The notes beneath the pieces are model-generated. The model ran no database searches and had not been told where the DNA came from. It was given only the letters and a program-made list of their open reading frames with translations. A program made the position numbers and the translations under genes. From Ectobius pallidus (taxonomy: Eukaryota > Arthropoda > Insecta > Blattodea > Ectobiidae), in assembly GCA_964059195.1 (NCBI GenBank), contig CAXKWD010000006.1:133220539-133284538 (forward strand): a stretch of DNA of 64,000 nt, in the 5' to 3' direction. Below are positions 22,521 through 35,476 of this stretch, one piece after another (the first letter of the stretch is position 1; each line of letters opens with the position of its first letter).

Positions 22521-22950
22521 TTAGAGAAAAAGTTAAACAATTTAAGAAGAAAACCAAAAAGACTGATAACTTAATAATAAACTTCAGGCACACGTACAAA
22601 TCGATAACCGGCTAGTTATCAATGAAAGCAAGACAGTAATATGGTATCTTATCTCATTTTGTGTATATTTAAATGCTAATTGTGACTGAAGTTTAAGAGC
22701 ATTCTCTGTGACGGCTGCACGTCTTTTTGTGGAGATAAATACAGCATAAAGGATGGGAGCAACGTCCTATCCAGAATGACTGGTTTTCATATAAAAATCT
22801 CATTTAATTTGCATGACATGTTTTAGAATAAAGTCATTTTCAACTGAACAAATAAAATAGTTGAAAAATGTGTTGGGAAGGGAAATAAGTAGAAAAAACG
22901 AGGCGGCATGCGTGCAGCACGTGTTTAGTTCATACTCTGGCACTCTCTAG

Positions 22951-23005
22951 GGGGGAGGGAGGAAGAGGAGGAGGAGGAGGAGGAGGAGGAGGAGGAGGAG
23001 GAGGG
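22951..23005. repeat. (GGA)n purine-strand microsatellite
   Basis: About 55 bp of pure purine on the plus strand: a G-rich start, then uninterrupted GAG triplets. Long mirror-symmetric purine tracts of this kind can form triplex DNA. Confidence 0.95.
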
Positions 23006-23322
23006 ATTCAAGTCCTTGTTATGCAGCTTGTGCTCGCTGTACTTACTGTCACAAGTTACAACAGCTGTTTGTTCATATTGTTTAATAATAAGCCTACTGT
23101 GTGCAACTACTCTACTCGCTCGATATAGCCAAGACTTGCAGCCACGTGGGAGGAGTGCAGTAAAATACAGCTGGACTGAGAGGGCTGTAGCATGACGAAA
23201 TCGAGACCCTCATGACGCTTTTAGGCTATTTCGCAATGATAAATGGACGGAATAAAATGTATTTGTTCTTTTCGTGTCCGTTAGTCGATCAGATTATCCA
23301 TCCATCTGTCCTTATAAATTAA

Positions 23323-23339
23323 AGAGAGAGAGAGAGAGG
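23323..23339. repeat. (GA)n microsatellite
   Basis: Short GA dinucleotide run. Confidence 0.9.
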
Positions 23340-23935
23340 CAACAACTTTCTTTGATCGAATTGGCAGGTTTTGCTTACTACTAAAACGCACAGAATGTAT
23401 CCATTTTCCCTCAGAAAAGTACTCATTAACAGAAGTATTACTTTTTACTAAGCAAGGAGAAAAACAAGCTGTTATTTTAATGGGAAAGGATCATTATAAT
23501 CTCAATTCAGTTGTGAAAAGTTTAAAGAGAGAAATACCCTTTGCACACAGACATAAAAAAAAAAATGAATTCGAAACGAAGTTTATGTTACCACTTTTTT
23601 TTTAGGGTTTTAAGAGTTTAATCAGTATGAACGTATTTATTGCAGTATGTATCTTCATTTCAGGTGGAAATTGATCCATTTTATTTATTTTCTATATCTC
23701 CTTTCTCAGGGAGAACATCCCAAATGCATAGTAAGCATAAATTAATAATACCATCAGACATGTGGCTGCTACCTTAAACATAATTCTCTTAGCCTAAGAT
23801 TTCATAAATGTTAATTTTTAAAAGCATAACAGAGCAGAATTTTGAAAGAGAGAGAACATCCACAAGGGATAGCTGCCCCAATTACTAGGGAAACCCTGAG
23901 GGTTCACCCTACCAATTAATGTAAACGATAATAAG

Positions 23936-23960
23936 ATATATATATATATATATATATATA
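23936..23960. repeat. (TA)n microsatellite
   Basis: About 12 TA dinucleotides, followed by CACTCACATATACTG and another short TATATA run. Confidence 0.9.
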
Positions 23961-24316
23961 CACTCACATATACTGTATATATAAAGTAAAGGAAGAAAAC
24001 AAAATGTAATATCGGTCAAAATCAATGAGCATTGGGAAAGCTATCCCAAAGATGTTAATAATTTTTTACTTGACATTGTACATATGGTTATGTACAATAT
24101 GCAGGGAATCTTTTAAAATATCCAAGGACGTATCTTGTAGAAGTGCAGTAGACAGTTTGAGTCGTTTAGCATAAAGAATATCGTTGTAAACCAAAGAAAA
24201 GCATGAATCTTAAAAAAATATTTATAAATCTCCTTGAAAATATGATTAATTTTTTAGGTAATCCACTAACATTCCCAGCAACAGCGACCAACCTGAGCTC
24301 TATGACATTTGAAATT

Positions 24317-24356
24317 AAAAAAAAAAAAAATAATAATAATAATAATAATAATAATA

Positions 24357-24396
<40 letters not shown>
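24317..24396. repeat. Poly(A) followed by (AAT)n
   Basis: Fourteen A run into two AAT arrays separated by AAGTT. A microsatellite growing from a poly(A) often marks an old retroposon tail, but no element body is recognisable upstream. The N-rich and I-rich frames here are artefacts of the triplets. Confidence 0.92.
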
Positions 24397-24399
24397 TGA

Positions 24400-25089
24400 T
24401 TCCAATTTGGTAAATACCAGCAAGGTGCCCAAGTTAAGTAGCCTATGCTAGCAGTAAAAAAGACGATAACAGGTGATTATATATCAGGGATATGAGTTGA
24501 TTCGGCTTCATTATGAACATCAATAACCCATGTATCAGTGATCCGTGCACAATATCTTGACGTTAATTGTTTGCGTTATTAATTTTGCAAAGACTTGGCA
24601 AGATAAACATATGCATAAATGAATAAATAAAACCAGTTTGTTACTGTTTGTGTTTTCATGTCATACAAGTTGTTAGCTGGTTTATCACACGAACTATGCA
24701 AATTATGGTTGAAACAAGATAATCTAATACAAGCGTGCTTATTACAAGTAGGCCTAGTCGATGTCAATCAAATTGTAACATTGTGTTCAGTAGAAATGAC
24801 TTTAGTATTAGCAGGGTTGTACTTATTGTTATGTATTAATGTTTTTATTACATGGAAGATTGGATTGCAGATTAGGCTTCACATTTATATGTCACTATAA
24901 TCACTATAAAAAAACTAAAACACTCACGAGATAAAAAATAAATACAGTAAATAAATAAAATCAGAAAAAATTACACACGCCCTAACATAACAAGCCAAGT
25001 TAATAATGACATTCTAGAGAATAGTAATAGGTTACAGGTGAAAGAATTGAGGCCTGTACATGCAGTGAGTAACCTCTTCTCTTTTCTCC

Positions 25090-25132
<43 letters not shown>

Positions 25133-28100
25133 GTATAATTATAAAGTAATTATATAATAAAATACATGCTATATAATATAACCTATATTATGTGTGCGTT
25201 ATATAATGAAACCTATAGATATATTCACTTTTTGACGTTAATTTCCAACAGACGTAATGTGACAATTTCCTTGCAATTGGTTTTACAGTTTTTCTATTTT
25301 ATGTCGTTAATGTATCGCATTGTAAAATTCACATACCGGTATGTTTTTTTTTCTTTACAAAAATAATAATAATTTCATAAAAACGATTATTTTAGATTTT
25401 ATAACAATATGCATCCGTTGGATAGGTCTATTCTTGTGTTACAACTCTTAAATAGTTCGTCAAATTAGAACAGAAAATAAAATGATTTTAAAAATTATTG
25501 TCTGCACAGTGAATTACTTATATAATTGTATAATACTGTTTGTACTATTATGGATGCAATTTTTACATTTCTTTGTTATTTTTGTTTTCTGTCCTGGACA
25601 TTTTCTTTTTTAAATAAAATATATAAAGAGAAAAATAGAAGGAGACTTTTATTTTTTTAAATTGTGTTCATTGTTTATCGAACAATAATCATGCCACGCC
25701 CTATTTATATTTTCGTATTTGCTTTTTTAAAAAGCAGGGATTTTCTATGGGTCCACGCATTGTCATAAACCTGTGGCATTCGTTCACCCATGCCATGGCT
25801 CAAGTTAGCTGCACCACTGGTCCCATTCGCAATTATAGGGAACATATAGAGATGAGTATGGTGAAAATGAGTGAAATCCAGTTTTGCACATTATAATGGT
25901 GTACTAACAGAGCGTAATGAAATGTTGCAGATCAATATTCGCGGTGGTGGTAGCGGTGGTTCATTTTCCTGTAAATTGAAATAGGCGGGTGGATGGAATG
26001 GTGTGCTTCCCTAAACACAATAATTTATGACGCGTTGACGAGTGGGAAATGTTTTGTGTCATTTTTGCGGTTATTATTCCGCAAAGTAGTAAGGACGTTT
26101 GATTTACATATTGCAACAGATTCCTCGGATTTAAAAATGTTATATGCGTATTATTCTCTATGCATTCGAAGCGAGAGATGGGATTCAGATATCGACGAAT
26201 CGATCTATTGTGAATCATTCCTTTTACGCACAATCAAAGTGAACGAAATCAATTGTTTAGTGAAATTTTTTGCAAAAATATCATAATTCCAATTGTAAAG
26301 AATAGAACAAAAATATTATTTGTTGTTCTATAAAATTTAATACGTATTGTATTGACTATACCTTTATGTATATTTATTGCTTTGAAATTGGGCTGGAGGA
26401 AATCCATTTAGGATAGCTGCCTTAAATTAAGGGTGCCAATAGACACAGCCAAATCAAAACAATTCTAAGAACTATAGAACTATATTTTTTTAAAATGAGA
26501 ATTATTGACGTACATTCTTCAAAAAACTGTAGGATTCAGTTCCTAAAACATCATTAGGAAGCATAAACCTTCTGAAAACCGACCACGGTTAAATGTGGCT
26601 ATAGGTCTGTGTACTTTAGAACAATTACTATTTGTGGGTACATAAATTTGGCATTTTTTAAGTTATCATCAGTGACCCCAAACTGATGGCAGTGCAGTAT
26701 AATACACAGAGCAACCATATACTTGCTAAGATACTGGAAAAGTATAGGTAATAATTCATTGAAAATAATGTAATGAAACAAAGTACCAGTTGGCTACTAA
26801 GATTATCATAGAAGTCATAAATGTAATAGTAAAAAGAGAGACATAGGAATCATGAGGGTAGTTGTAAATAGGAATAAAATTTGACCTTTGAGGGAAATTA
26901 CTTTGTATTTCTAATGTCCTTACTCTCTTGTGGTAATGAGTTAGAATTTTTGCAAACGGAGTAATGGCTTCCTTTAATACCACATTTGAGAAATTTTGTA
27001 GCAACTGTATATAATTGTAAATTTTAGTTACTTAGTTGTGAAAATCATCATTAAAGGTAAAAGAAATATTGATGTGTGATAATTTTCATAACTTTTGCCC
27101 AGCAGTAAACACAATCTTGACAGGGATTTGATAAGCTAACTAGAAGCATTACTGAATATCGATATAATTATAATTTATTATTACATGCATTCAGTCTTCC
27201 ATTTCTTACATAGAGACCCATTTTTAAGATGATGGAACAGACTGTTAGGTACGGTACGTTGAGATTCTCGTGGATATAACGCTTTCAGTGCTAATTTATA
27301 CAGTGGTAATAAGGTATTAATCATCTGAAATCATGAGAGGACACTTGTTTAAAATTGATTGAGACAATTTACATCCAATAGCTGTTTTCCAAAAAACGAC
27401 AATACACACATGGATGAAAACTCTCACATTTTACACAAAGCTTTATGCTATTAATCTTAGTGTTTTATACAATTTTTGAGGTGAAGCATTTTTAAGTCAG
27501 TAGCAATGAAAAGGTTAAATTTGGCTGGAAATTAGTCCTAAGTTACAATAACTAGCACATTTTGATCATTATTCTTTCCTCTTTTACAGGCCTAGAGTCT
27601 ATTTATTTTTCTATGTCGTAGCAGTCCGTGAGCCTTTCTCACAATTGTCTTTGGATGGGGAGGGGTAGTCGAACTCCTGAGAAGAAGACCCCACTAGTAT
27701 TCTTATTATAATAGGAACCTACAGCTTGAATTCGAACCATAATGGATATATTAAAGCTTTACTTATAACAGCAAATGTCAGAGGTGAAGGAGTGATTCTT
27801 TTCAGAGACATAATTTCTTAACTCGGCAACTAGCTTGGAAATATCTTATTATTTTCATACCGATAGATAAGTTTGGTTTCATTACATCAAAAAATCGACT
27901 CTGAATGTGGAAGTTTTCTGATATATTAATAGAAATTTTAACCTTTTATTGATAATGAAATATTTCCAGGTGAATTTCGATATTGAATGCAATTCGTGAG
28001 GCAAGTGTATAGCCGTTCGTAACTATCTAAACTATCTATTGTTGATTTCAGTTAGGCAGTCTCATGTGGTTTCTAACAATAGAAGGAAGATTAGCAATTT

Positions 28101-28280
28101 TAGAGTAACATCAGTTCACCGATAAGGAGGTGTGTTACCTTCTTGGTATGAAGAAAAAAATCGTCATGCCTCATCCATAGATCATTTGAATCTAACACAC
28201 CCCTCTCTGAACGTCCGTTCTGTCTGTATTCATTTCTACCCCCGTATCACAATCTCCCCTAGTGTCATGCAGCTTCACCC
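24400..28280. other. AT-rich non-coding DNA
   Basis: Almost 4 kb with no supportable gene. Short frames near 24658-24900, 25961-26286 and 26599-27004 occur on both strands without family signatures. TAGGCCTA is at 24749-24756. A CCAGTGGTGCAGC-like hAT terminus in reverse complement (GCTGCACCACTGG) is near 25810, with no partner. Confidence 0.5.
25093..25129. repeat. (CT)n microsatellite
   Basis: About 18 CT dinucleotides. Confidence 0.93.
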
Positions 28281-28299
28281 TCTGAGAATGAGCGCATGG

Positions 28300-28590
28300 A
28301 ACGGCACAGAAAATGGATCAATAACTACTATTGGCTCTAATCATTACGCGGGGGTCGTTCAGCCAATGGGAGGTCGACTTTAAGGGAGTGTGTCAGTCCA
28401 ATATCGGCGCGCGACTCAAACCCGTCTAGCAGCTGAGTTACGAGAAACGCTATTGGCTTGGTTGGTTCACGGCCACCAATGACAGCATTGGTTGCTGGGT
28501 CGTGCGGCAGTGCGGGCCGTATACTAGCGAAGGACCGCAATAGTGTGGAGTAAGGCGGCTCGATAGGATCGTGGCTGGCTGAACGGATGG
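28300..28590 (+). promoter_or_regulatory. GC/CpG-rich promoter candidate
   Basis: This block departs sharply from the AT-rich surroundings. It is rich in CpG and has repeated CCAAT boxes in both orientations (TATTGGCT at about 28330, GCCAATGG at about 28361, GTCCAATA at about 28397, TATTGGCT at about 28451, ACCAATGAC and ATTGGTTG at about 28475-28495). It also contains an initiator-like TCAGTCC at about 28393. It precedes the open segment at 28630. Clustered CCAAT with CpG is typical of housekeeping-type promoters. No TATA box is placed convincingly, and the exact start is inferred. Confidence 0.5.
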
Positions 28591-28629
28591 GTGGTATGTG
28601 AGGTACGACGGTGTTGGGCTCACCGAGTC

Positions 28630-28940
28630 ATGCCATCGGGGTCTTGTACTGTGTACTGGTTACCCAAGATATCGTCTCCACCACCATCGACATCGCCTTC
28701 CACCTCAACTTCTTCTTCTTGTCCACCACCGACGTATACATCGCCGCCTCCGACGGCGTCGTGCCCTCAGCCACCACCGCCGCCGCCGCCTCAGCATCCC
28801 TCCAACTGTTCACGCTGGTGGTGGCCCCCAGCGTCTTGTTACTACTGTTTCAGCCCGCATGTCGTTAGTTTCTGGACTGTTTATCCGCCTGCTGCCACAC
28901 TACTTCATCTGCAGCTCTTCACAACAAATATGGAGACCAG
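28630..28940 (+). CDS. Candidate first coding exon, proline-rich, unknown gene
   Basis: I do not recognise the product. The ATG at 28630 (context GAGTCATGCC) opens a frame that stays open to a good splice donor, CAG|GTAAAT at 28940/28941; the in-frame stop lies just inside the intron. The frame would encode MPSGSCTVYWLPK, a Ser/Thr/Pro stretch, a seven-proline run, then SRWWWPPASCYYC and a segment ending NMET. A short upstream frame (MGGM-stop at 28587) precedes it. The DNA has strong 3-base periodicity with C at one fixed codon position. All three forward frames are open over much of it, so the true frame is uncertain. The other two frames lack an ATG start. It may equally be a 5' UTR exon. 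Downstream exons are not identifiable here. Confidence 0.35.
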
Positions 28941-31035
28941 GTAAATGTCAACCACCGAAATAAAAAGTGCATTTTTTGTATCATCTTTACCATTTGCCTG
29001 TTTGTTCTTTAGTGAAGTGCAGTAGTGGTTTTCAATGGAAATATTGTTTTCGCGAGTGTTAAATCTGTGTAGTAGTGTGTGTTAACCTTTACAAGGCTGA
29101 ATTTATATATCAGTTGAAATGAAATTCAAATGAAATCATCAGTGGGCTGTAAGTTCGAAATCAATGAGGAAAATTGCAGTGGAATATCTGGTTTCCAAGT
29201 ATCCAATCGTAATAAATGGATAGAAATAATTTTGTTTTGCATATAATATTAGGTTACTCTACTAATCTTATATTCTGCCTTTTTTTTCTTCTTCTTTTTA
29301 AAGTGACGGATTTATACGTCAGTAGGAGCGAAAAGGTCAAAAGCGAAACTGCGAAACCAAAGAAAGCCAAGAATCAGAATTGTTCTGAAATCATGCGATA
29401 GAATAATAATTATCAGTAGTCATATAGTTCTTTGTCCTAAATCGAGACACCCGCCGCAGGGTCCAAAATCTTGCACCCGACTTATTAAGAAGGAAGAAAA
29501 AAAAGCTTGAGGGGAAAGAAGGGAAGCTTTCAGAAGGGTGCTCAGAAAGTCCTTGTATCGCAGTTGGGGTGGAGTCCTTTTTCCCTTGTCTGGTTCTATT
29601 GAAGTGGTAGCAGTAGGGGGGATAGAATGAGAGAAGAGGTTTAGTGGCAAAGGAGAGTTAAAAAAAAGGACGAAGAGAACGGGAATGTAGAAAGAGAGAG
29701 AAAGACAAGCTTTGAGAGGCCTTTGTTCATCTCGGTGTTGCCAAACCTTTTTCAGGGACAGTGTTGCCCAATAGTATACCCCTGACAAAACAGCTGTGGA
29801 GGCCAGCAGGATGGATGGATGGATGGATGCTAGAACCAATACTTTCCACACAACGAGTTTTTATTCTTTGTCTTTTTATGGTTCGTGTAGCATCTGCCAA
29901 CTATCCAAGCTATCCAGGTTCGAGTCTCGGATAATTAAAATCTGTGAAGCATTGAAGATGGACATAGTAAACTCACAAAGGATATTGAAATTGTTAATCA
30001 GGGTTTTTTTTTTTAATACTGTTTAATCTCCTAGGAATTGCGCTATTGTGAATCTTATATTGTGGGGAGGGGGGCTAATATTTATTGTTCAATTCGTAAT
30101 ATATGCATTGCTTCTCGAGTTACGAAAGAAACAAGTTAGTACAGTATCAATTTTACTGCTTCTTTTCGAATAGTGGCATTATTTTATTAGCATAATACCA
30201 TCAAGTGCAATTTTCTTATACATAAATGAATAACAGTACTACTGATAGTACAAAATTGTTCATTTTATGACGACCTCTTTTCCTAGAACTGCTGCCTACG
30301 ATATTTCACCCAGTCCCTTTAAACTTGTCAATCAGTGAACAGCAACTTAGTTATAAAGCAGACAGATCTCAGCTTCCTCAGTTCCGGTAAACATTCCCCC
30401 ATTCTAGCTACAGTACAAAGAAGCTGGTCATTATGTGGACCCGACACCAATGAAAAATGGCTTCCAGCTGTGTAGTATTGGTATTGTTCACCTGTAAATA
30501 CTGAAACTCCCAAGTAGCAAAGAAAAGGAAAAGCTGCGCTATTAGGAACCCAAAACTGTAGATTTGAAGTTTAGATAATATTGCTGGTGTTAATGTGTTT
30601 TAAAGGCCGAACAAGAAACAGATTACAAGACATTAAATAAGACGGCTTTATTCGGTATTGCTAAATAATTACATTGAAATCATGTACCGTCTGTACTGTC
30701 AATATACAGCCCATAATAGTAACTGGCCGAAGTCTGACACAGTAAGTTTGCAAATAAACATTCTAGGAGTTTACACATATTGCTGGCAGGGCTTTAGATA
30801 GTAAATTTCAATGAGTTGCCCTTTCTAGGAAGTCCGTTTCTACAGAATTGGCTGTGTTACAAAACTTGCAAAAGGCTAGTGAAATACCTGATCTTGGAAA
30901 TGACTCACGTGGGAATTCCTGTTAACTAATAATTCATTCTGCAACCCTTCAGGATGTTGAGATGTAATCCTTAAGATTAGTAAAATACTCTTGTTATTTT
31001 TTATACTCATATTTGATTAACAAATATCTTATAAG
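28941..31035. other. Possible intron or intergenic DNA
   Basis: If 28630-28940 is an exon, this is its first intron. A pyrimidine-rich tract ending in AAG near 29280-29302 precedes a K/E-rich open stretch to 29399, but nothing confirms it as an exon. The 143-codon minus frame at 29420-29851 is the complement of purine-rich DNA and has no family features. Confidence 0.4.
29809..29828. repeat. (GGAT)n microsatellite
   Basis: Five GGAT units. Confidence 0.9.
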
Positions 31036-31335
31036 AGGGATAGTGGGCTCGATTCTCAGCTCTTGAAAAGGTGCGAACTTTAATTGATTAATTGCATTGA
31101 TTGATTGCATTAAAGATTGAGTTATTTTTACTTAAACATCTCTCAGTAGTTAAGTAATTGACAGCTGGAACCTCGATTCGAGGTCAAAGCCTGTTGGTTC
31201 CGTTCCGCGGAAGAGGAGGTTTACGGCATGTTAAAGAACCGTCTTCTGTGAAATAATGGGTCCTTGGACAAAATTACATGCTGTTTCATTCTTTGTTTCT
31301 TTCCTCTAGGGCCCTTATGTAGGGACTGGCTGATG
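31036..31335 (+). mobile_element. Diverged SINE-C-like element
   Basis: The head is degraded around GGGCTCGATTCTCAG, a B-box-like phrase. The body keeps landmarks shared with SINE-B and SINE-C: GTTTACGGCATGTTAAAGAAC and GGTCCTTGGACAAAATTACA, then CTAGGGCCCTTATG. Compare TTTACGGCACGTAAAAAAAC and CCTGGACAAAATTG in the 5770 copy. Its ends are not clear. Confidence 0.5.
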
Positions 31336-33690
31336 TGAAAGACGGCAGATCTAGATTCATGCAGTTAAGAGACTTGACTGATCAATTCAAGGAAAAAGAG
31401 CACGATAATGTCATCATTCTATTTCAGGCAAAGCAATTAACAAAATCTGAAGAAAATATCCTTCTTCTGTTTTGTCGCAGTAAAGTCCAGTAAAAAAATT
31501 GTATACCGGTACAATGGTAAAATGCTGAATATTTTCTGTATCCTCCAAATTTGCTACATGTGACCAAGCCAAGGAAACCAGTCCATGATTCGGTAAACAT
31601 GTTTCGGCGTAACAGTATGAAAACAGCTGACAGGGTTTATAATGTTGATTTTTAGATTTCAACGTCATTTATTTGCTTACTTCTTGTACTACATTCTCTG
31701 ATCACAACAATCGTAAAATCAGCATGGCCAAGCATAGTATTTTCAGGTTCTAAAAACCCATCCGTAAGTCGGAATGTAAATTTGGCATGTTCCCTCGTGT
31801 TTTCTTTGTTATTTTTCATGAAGAAAAAATTAAATACGGGCATCAGAAACATTTGCTATGTTGTAGTAATGTTGTTGAACATTCTGTTAGTGTGTGATAA
31901 ACTTTGAACATGGTATTACAGAATCGTAAAGTGATTTTTAAAACATGAAAGAATTCTTTAGCTTTGGAGGTCATCAGCCATAAATTAAACTTTTTGAACA
32001 ATGAAGTTTCAAATGTCATAAATACTTTCTTGGAATGCTCAGAACTTTCTGATGTTGAATCCATTTATATCAGAAGATTTATTTTTCCGAATTATGGCAG
32101 GGTCACATTTATTGCCTGTTTGTGCACAAAATAAATGAAGCTGTGGGAAGTAAATTCAACATCGAATTCACAACATCCATAGGATTCCTAATCACTTCTA
32201 CACATGTTTCGTAGGGATTTCGGAATTAATCTTTCAATCATAATATCTTTTTGTTGAGATGTCACAACCGTATAATTGTGAATAGCACAAAGTCCTATTG
32301 CAAAATCTCTGTTGGCACACAGTGATTCTTTGTCCTCACGTGGGTGGCGAAATTACTTTACACTTCACTTATAATATGATGCATTGCATCTAAAATATAC
32401 CCCACCATATCAGGATGAACAAAGCAGCATGTGTCTGACCTAATTTTTAATGCAATAGATTTAGGTTTTTAAAAACATTACTAGTTTAGAAGCTTTTTGG
32501 TCTATATGAGAAGACATTGAGTTCTCTAGACAAAAATATGTAACACATCTTGGTCTAGTAAGAAGTCTCTCGGTTATTAGATTACTAATTTTGATGCATT
32601 TATTTTAAAAAAAAACTAATGAAGTATATATCTCAACTTCTGAATATAACTCAAGATCATTTTGGACACATATAGGCCTACATAGTTCTTTTCTTTGAGT
32701 TATTTTACTGATAGCTGCATCCATTGTTTTCAGATAGAGGAGAAAATTTTTCTTGCAAAGGGAATTTTGAATATTAGGAGGGTGTAATCGAGAGAAAAAT
32801 ATAATTTTAAAAATTTCTTTTCCTACACATGTCAAGTGAAATAACAGTAATCTACAAGATTAGTAGTAATTCGATCGAGTTTTTAATCAAGAAAGCTGAC
32901 TGTGTCACTCCGGAGCGTCTGAAGCTGTTTACAGTTAATAAGTTTTATAATAAAGATATAATTAAAACTATAATTTTACTTTTTTTATCCGTACCATACG
33001 TACTGTAGGCAGAGGAAGGGGTTTATCTTACAGTATGGTATTCCACCCCGAAATTCCATCTTACGTTTTCAGCATTAATAGGCCTACACACGGTACTTTG
33101 AGCTAATCTAAAAGTACCAATTTTCAGCCACATGTCTGTGTGTGTGTGTCAGTCTATGAATAGCATAATTCGAAAATGAAAAGTCGTAGAAAGCAACATT
33201 TTTCTATTTAAGTTAAATATTTTCCAGGAATGAGACACGTAGATCAGCGAATACTTTATGTTACTTTTATTACCACGTTACATGAAATAAATTATTTTCT
33301 CGAAGAGTGTTCTAAAGATTTTTTAAAATTTTTGTGCACCAGGAGCTAAAATTCATATTTTAAACATTTTTACGTTCCTAGAAACTTAGGCGTGTAATAC
33401 ATCACTGTTCTAGGCTGAATGAACTGAATTCACACTTCCAACCCCCTAATCAAGGATTAGAATTTGAAGCGAGAAAGTTGTATTGTCCATGTGTAGGGTA
33501 GGGGAAGTTCTGTGAATGTAATACATAAGATTTTTTATGCTTTTTGTATCAAGTATGATTAATAAATACAGATTCAGATTTGTATTATTTCATCGATTTA
33601 TAATTAAGTAAATGTTGCATATGATATCAGAAAATCCTAAAAAGAAGTTTAGTGAAAATAATTTTTGTTTATACTCTGGGCATATGTTAT
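31336..33690. other. AT-rich non-coding DNA
   Basis: No gene supported; several short minus-strand frames between 31414 and 32835 show no signatures. TAGGCCTA is at 32673 and 33079. A (GT)n run is near 33138. Confidence 0.5.
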
Positions 33691-33700
33691 AATATAACAT

Positions 33701-33889
33701 ATGAAAGCTATTAAGGTGTCTAAAATGAAAACAAAACATCAGTCTTATGCCTCATTTCATATTGAAATGGAGGAACAGTTTTTTAATGATTTCTTAAAAG
33801 AAGACATGTGGCCAATAGAGTGCATGGTATCAGCATTTTTCGGTCGATTGAGACCTGAACAAATTCTCACTGAACCTGATACAGTGTGA
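33701..33889 (+). pseudogene. LINE ORF1 (gag-like) C-terminal fragment
   Basis: The 62-codon frame reads VSKMKTKHQSYASFHIEMEE, then FFNDFLKEDMWP, CMVSAFFGRLRPEQI and a stop. The pattern SYASFH, then a WP with about 15 residues between, then F(Y/F)G(R/K)LRP(D/E)QI is typical of the C-terminal region of gag-like ORF1 proteins of insect non-LTR retrotransposons. In the full protein this domain follows zinc knuckles and helps package LINE RNA. No zinc knuckles or upstream coding remain, so this is a truncated relic, though the fragment itself has no internal stop. Confidence 0.6.
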
Positions 33890-35472
33890 CTAAATTTAGA
33901 CGGAAATCATTTACACATTCAATGATGTAATTCTAATGTCTAAAACATGAGTCGAGATACTAAGATACTGAATTCGGAATGTCATTTTATAAAGAATTTC
34001 CATGTGAAGATGCTTTATCAATATTTGTAATCTCTATGAGAATGGAAAATGAAAAGCCACTTTTAAATGTTCGCGAGAACAAGTTCCACGTCGCATAACC
34101 GGTATTGTATCTTTTTCCAGTATACTGTACCTGCATAGTTTGGACAAAAATGACAGCCAATGATGTTTTTAGGAAGAAGTGACATGTAAAAAGATTAATC
34201 GACCAGGTTACAAATTAATCTGTTCAACAAGACCAATAGTATTGCATCTAAGAGATAAGGGGCTGTGGGAACGAATCGTGTAGCAAGCATTTAGCAAGGT
34301 GTTTGTGTGTTTGACTAATCATGCATAATTATGCTAATGAGCGTGTAATATGTATGGTGAAAGTAAACACACACAACATTAACGATGGACGCGCCAGCTA
34401 GCTTGTTCTTGATGAACCTCACGGGTTTCCTTTGTCTCGGCTACGCAAAGACCAAGGACGTGCCAATTTCATTCACAATTGAGAAGGCGTCTGTGCTGTC
34501 CAGGCTCTTACTAACCTCGCCATATGTGTCTGCAATAGTGACATATTCCTCCCCCCCCCCCTTCTGCCAATTTGATTGTTCTTTGTTCTCGCCTCCCACT
34601 CGGAACAACTCTCCAAATTGTTTCAGTTGCTAGGCCATGGCATTAGTCATTTCCACATATTTTGACGTAGGAATCCCATGTTTCATGTGAATTAGCATGT
34701 GTTTGAATTTCTGCATTCCACGTAATCTGGCGGACCCACATGACGGTCATTTTACTTCGAGCATATGTTACAACAAATATTTAAGAAGGAACAGCCATAA
34801 ATTGTTATTTTGACACGAGTATAAATGACCTATATTTCAACATTTGTGAAATATATGAAACACCCGAAATCCAAGGGTTTTAACAACATTCTACAATAGA
34901 CCTGATAAAATCAGTTTTAATTGGAAATTGTACTTAAACTTGGTGCCTGTTTTGTCATGGCACAAGCTGTACTAAGCAGCACCCTGAAAGAAGGAAATCT
35001 CTTATGGAGGGAGTTTAGCGGGCCTGGTCTAGGGTGATTCTAATACAGAATTTTCTATCTGAATGATCCATAGTAATAAGTTGTCATAAAATAGGGTATG
35101 GCATAGTTTAACGTTCTTGGAAATGTACAGAGATAAGATATATACTTTTTTAAACCGTAGAATGATCCATCTGTCCGAAAATATTCCATTGAGAGCGTCC
35201 AACATTATACGTTAATACATTTCAGGATTACGCTTATTACGTTTGGCTAAACCACGACTTTGCTTCTGTAATATGGCGACGGGTAACTTAGAAATGGTTT
35301 ATGAAGAAGTACAACCCGAATGAACCCCTAGGAGGTTCGAAAAGTGACCTATAAGGCCTTCAGGGGCTCAGAGAAGGTTGAGGGAGGCCCGAAAAGGAAC
35401 GAAGGAAGATCAGGAGATGTCGAAGGAGGTCCAAGGAGACTGGTAGAGACCTGAAGGAAAAAAAGTTACATC

Positions 35473-35476
<4 letters not shown>
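33890..35476. other. Non-coding DNA, partly purine-rich
   Basis: The frame at 34385-34633 (82 codons) lies in slightly GC-richer DNA and starts MDAPASLFLMNLTG, but no family is recognised. A purine-rich stretch with GGAGGTCC/AAGGAG-type phrases at 35330-35465 leads into the long poly(A). Confidence 0.4.

Noticed and set aside
24166..24451. Frames with poly-Asn or poly-Ile/Leu runs
   Set aside because: Produced entirely by the AAT/ATT microsatellite and the poly(A).
28132..28383. 83-codon frame leading into the CCAAT-rich block
   Set aside because: No ATG in good context, no family, and it runs through the candidate promoter.
29216..29401. Possible exon after a pyrimidine tract (VTDLYVSRSEKVKSETAKPKK)
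   Set aside because: The acceptor ends AAG rather than a strong CAG, no donor follows before the stop, and there is no way to link it to the 28.6-kb exon.
29420..29851. 143-codon minus-strand frame with a hydrophobic start
   Set aside because: It is the complement of a purine-rich, low-complexity stretch with GA runs; no recognisable domain and no upstream promoter.
34385..34633. 82-codon frame MDAPASLFLMNLTG...
   Set aside because: Slightly GC-richer than its flanks, but no domain, splice signal or second copy; a run of C inside looks like slippage.
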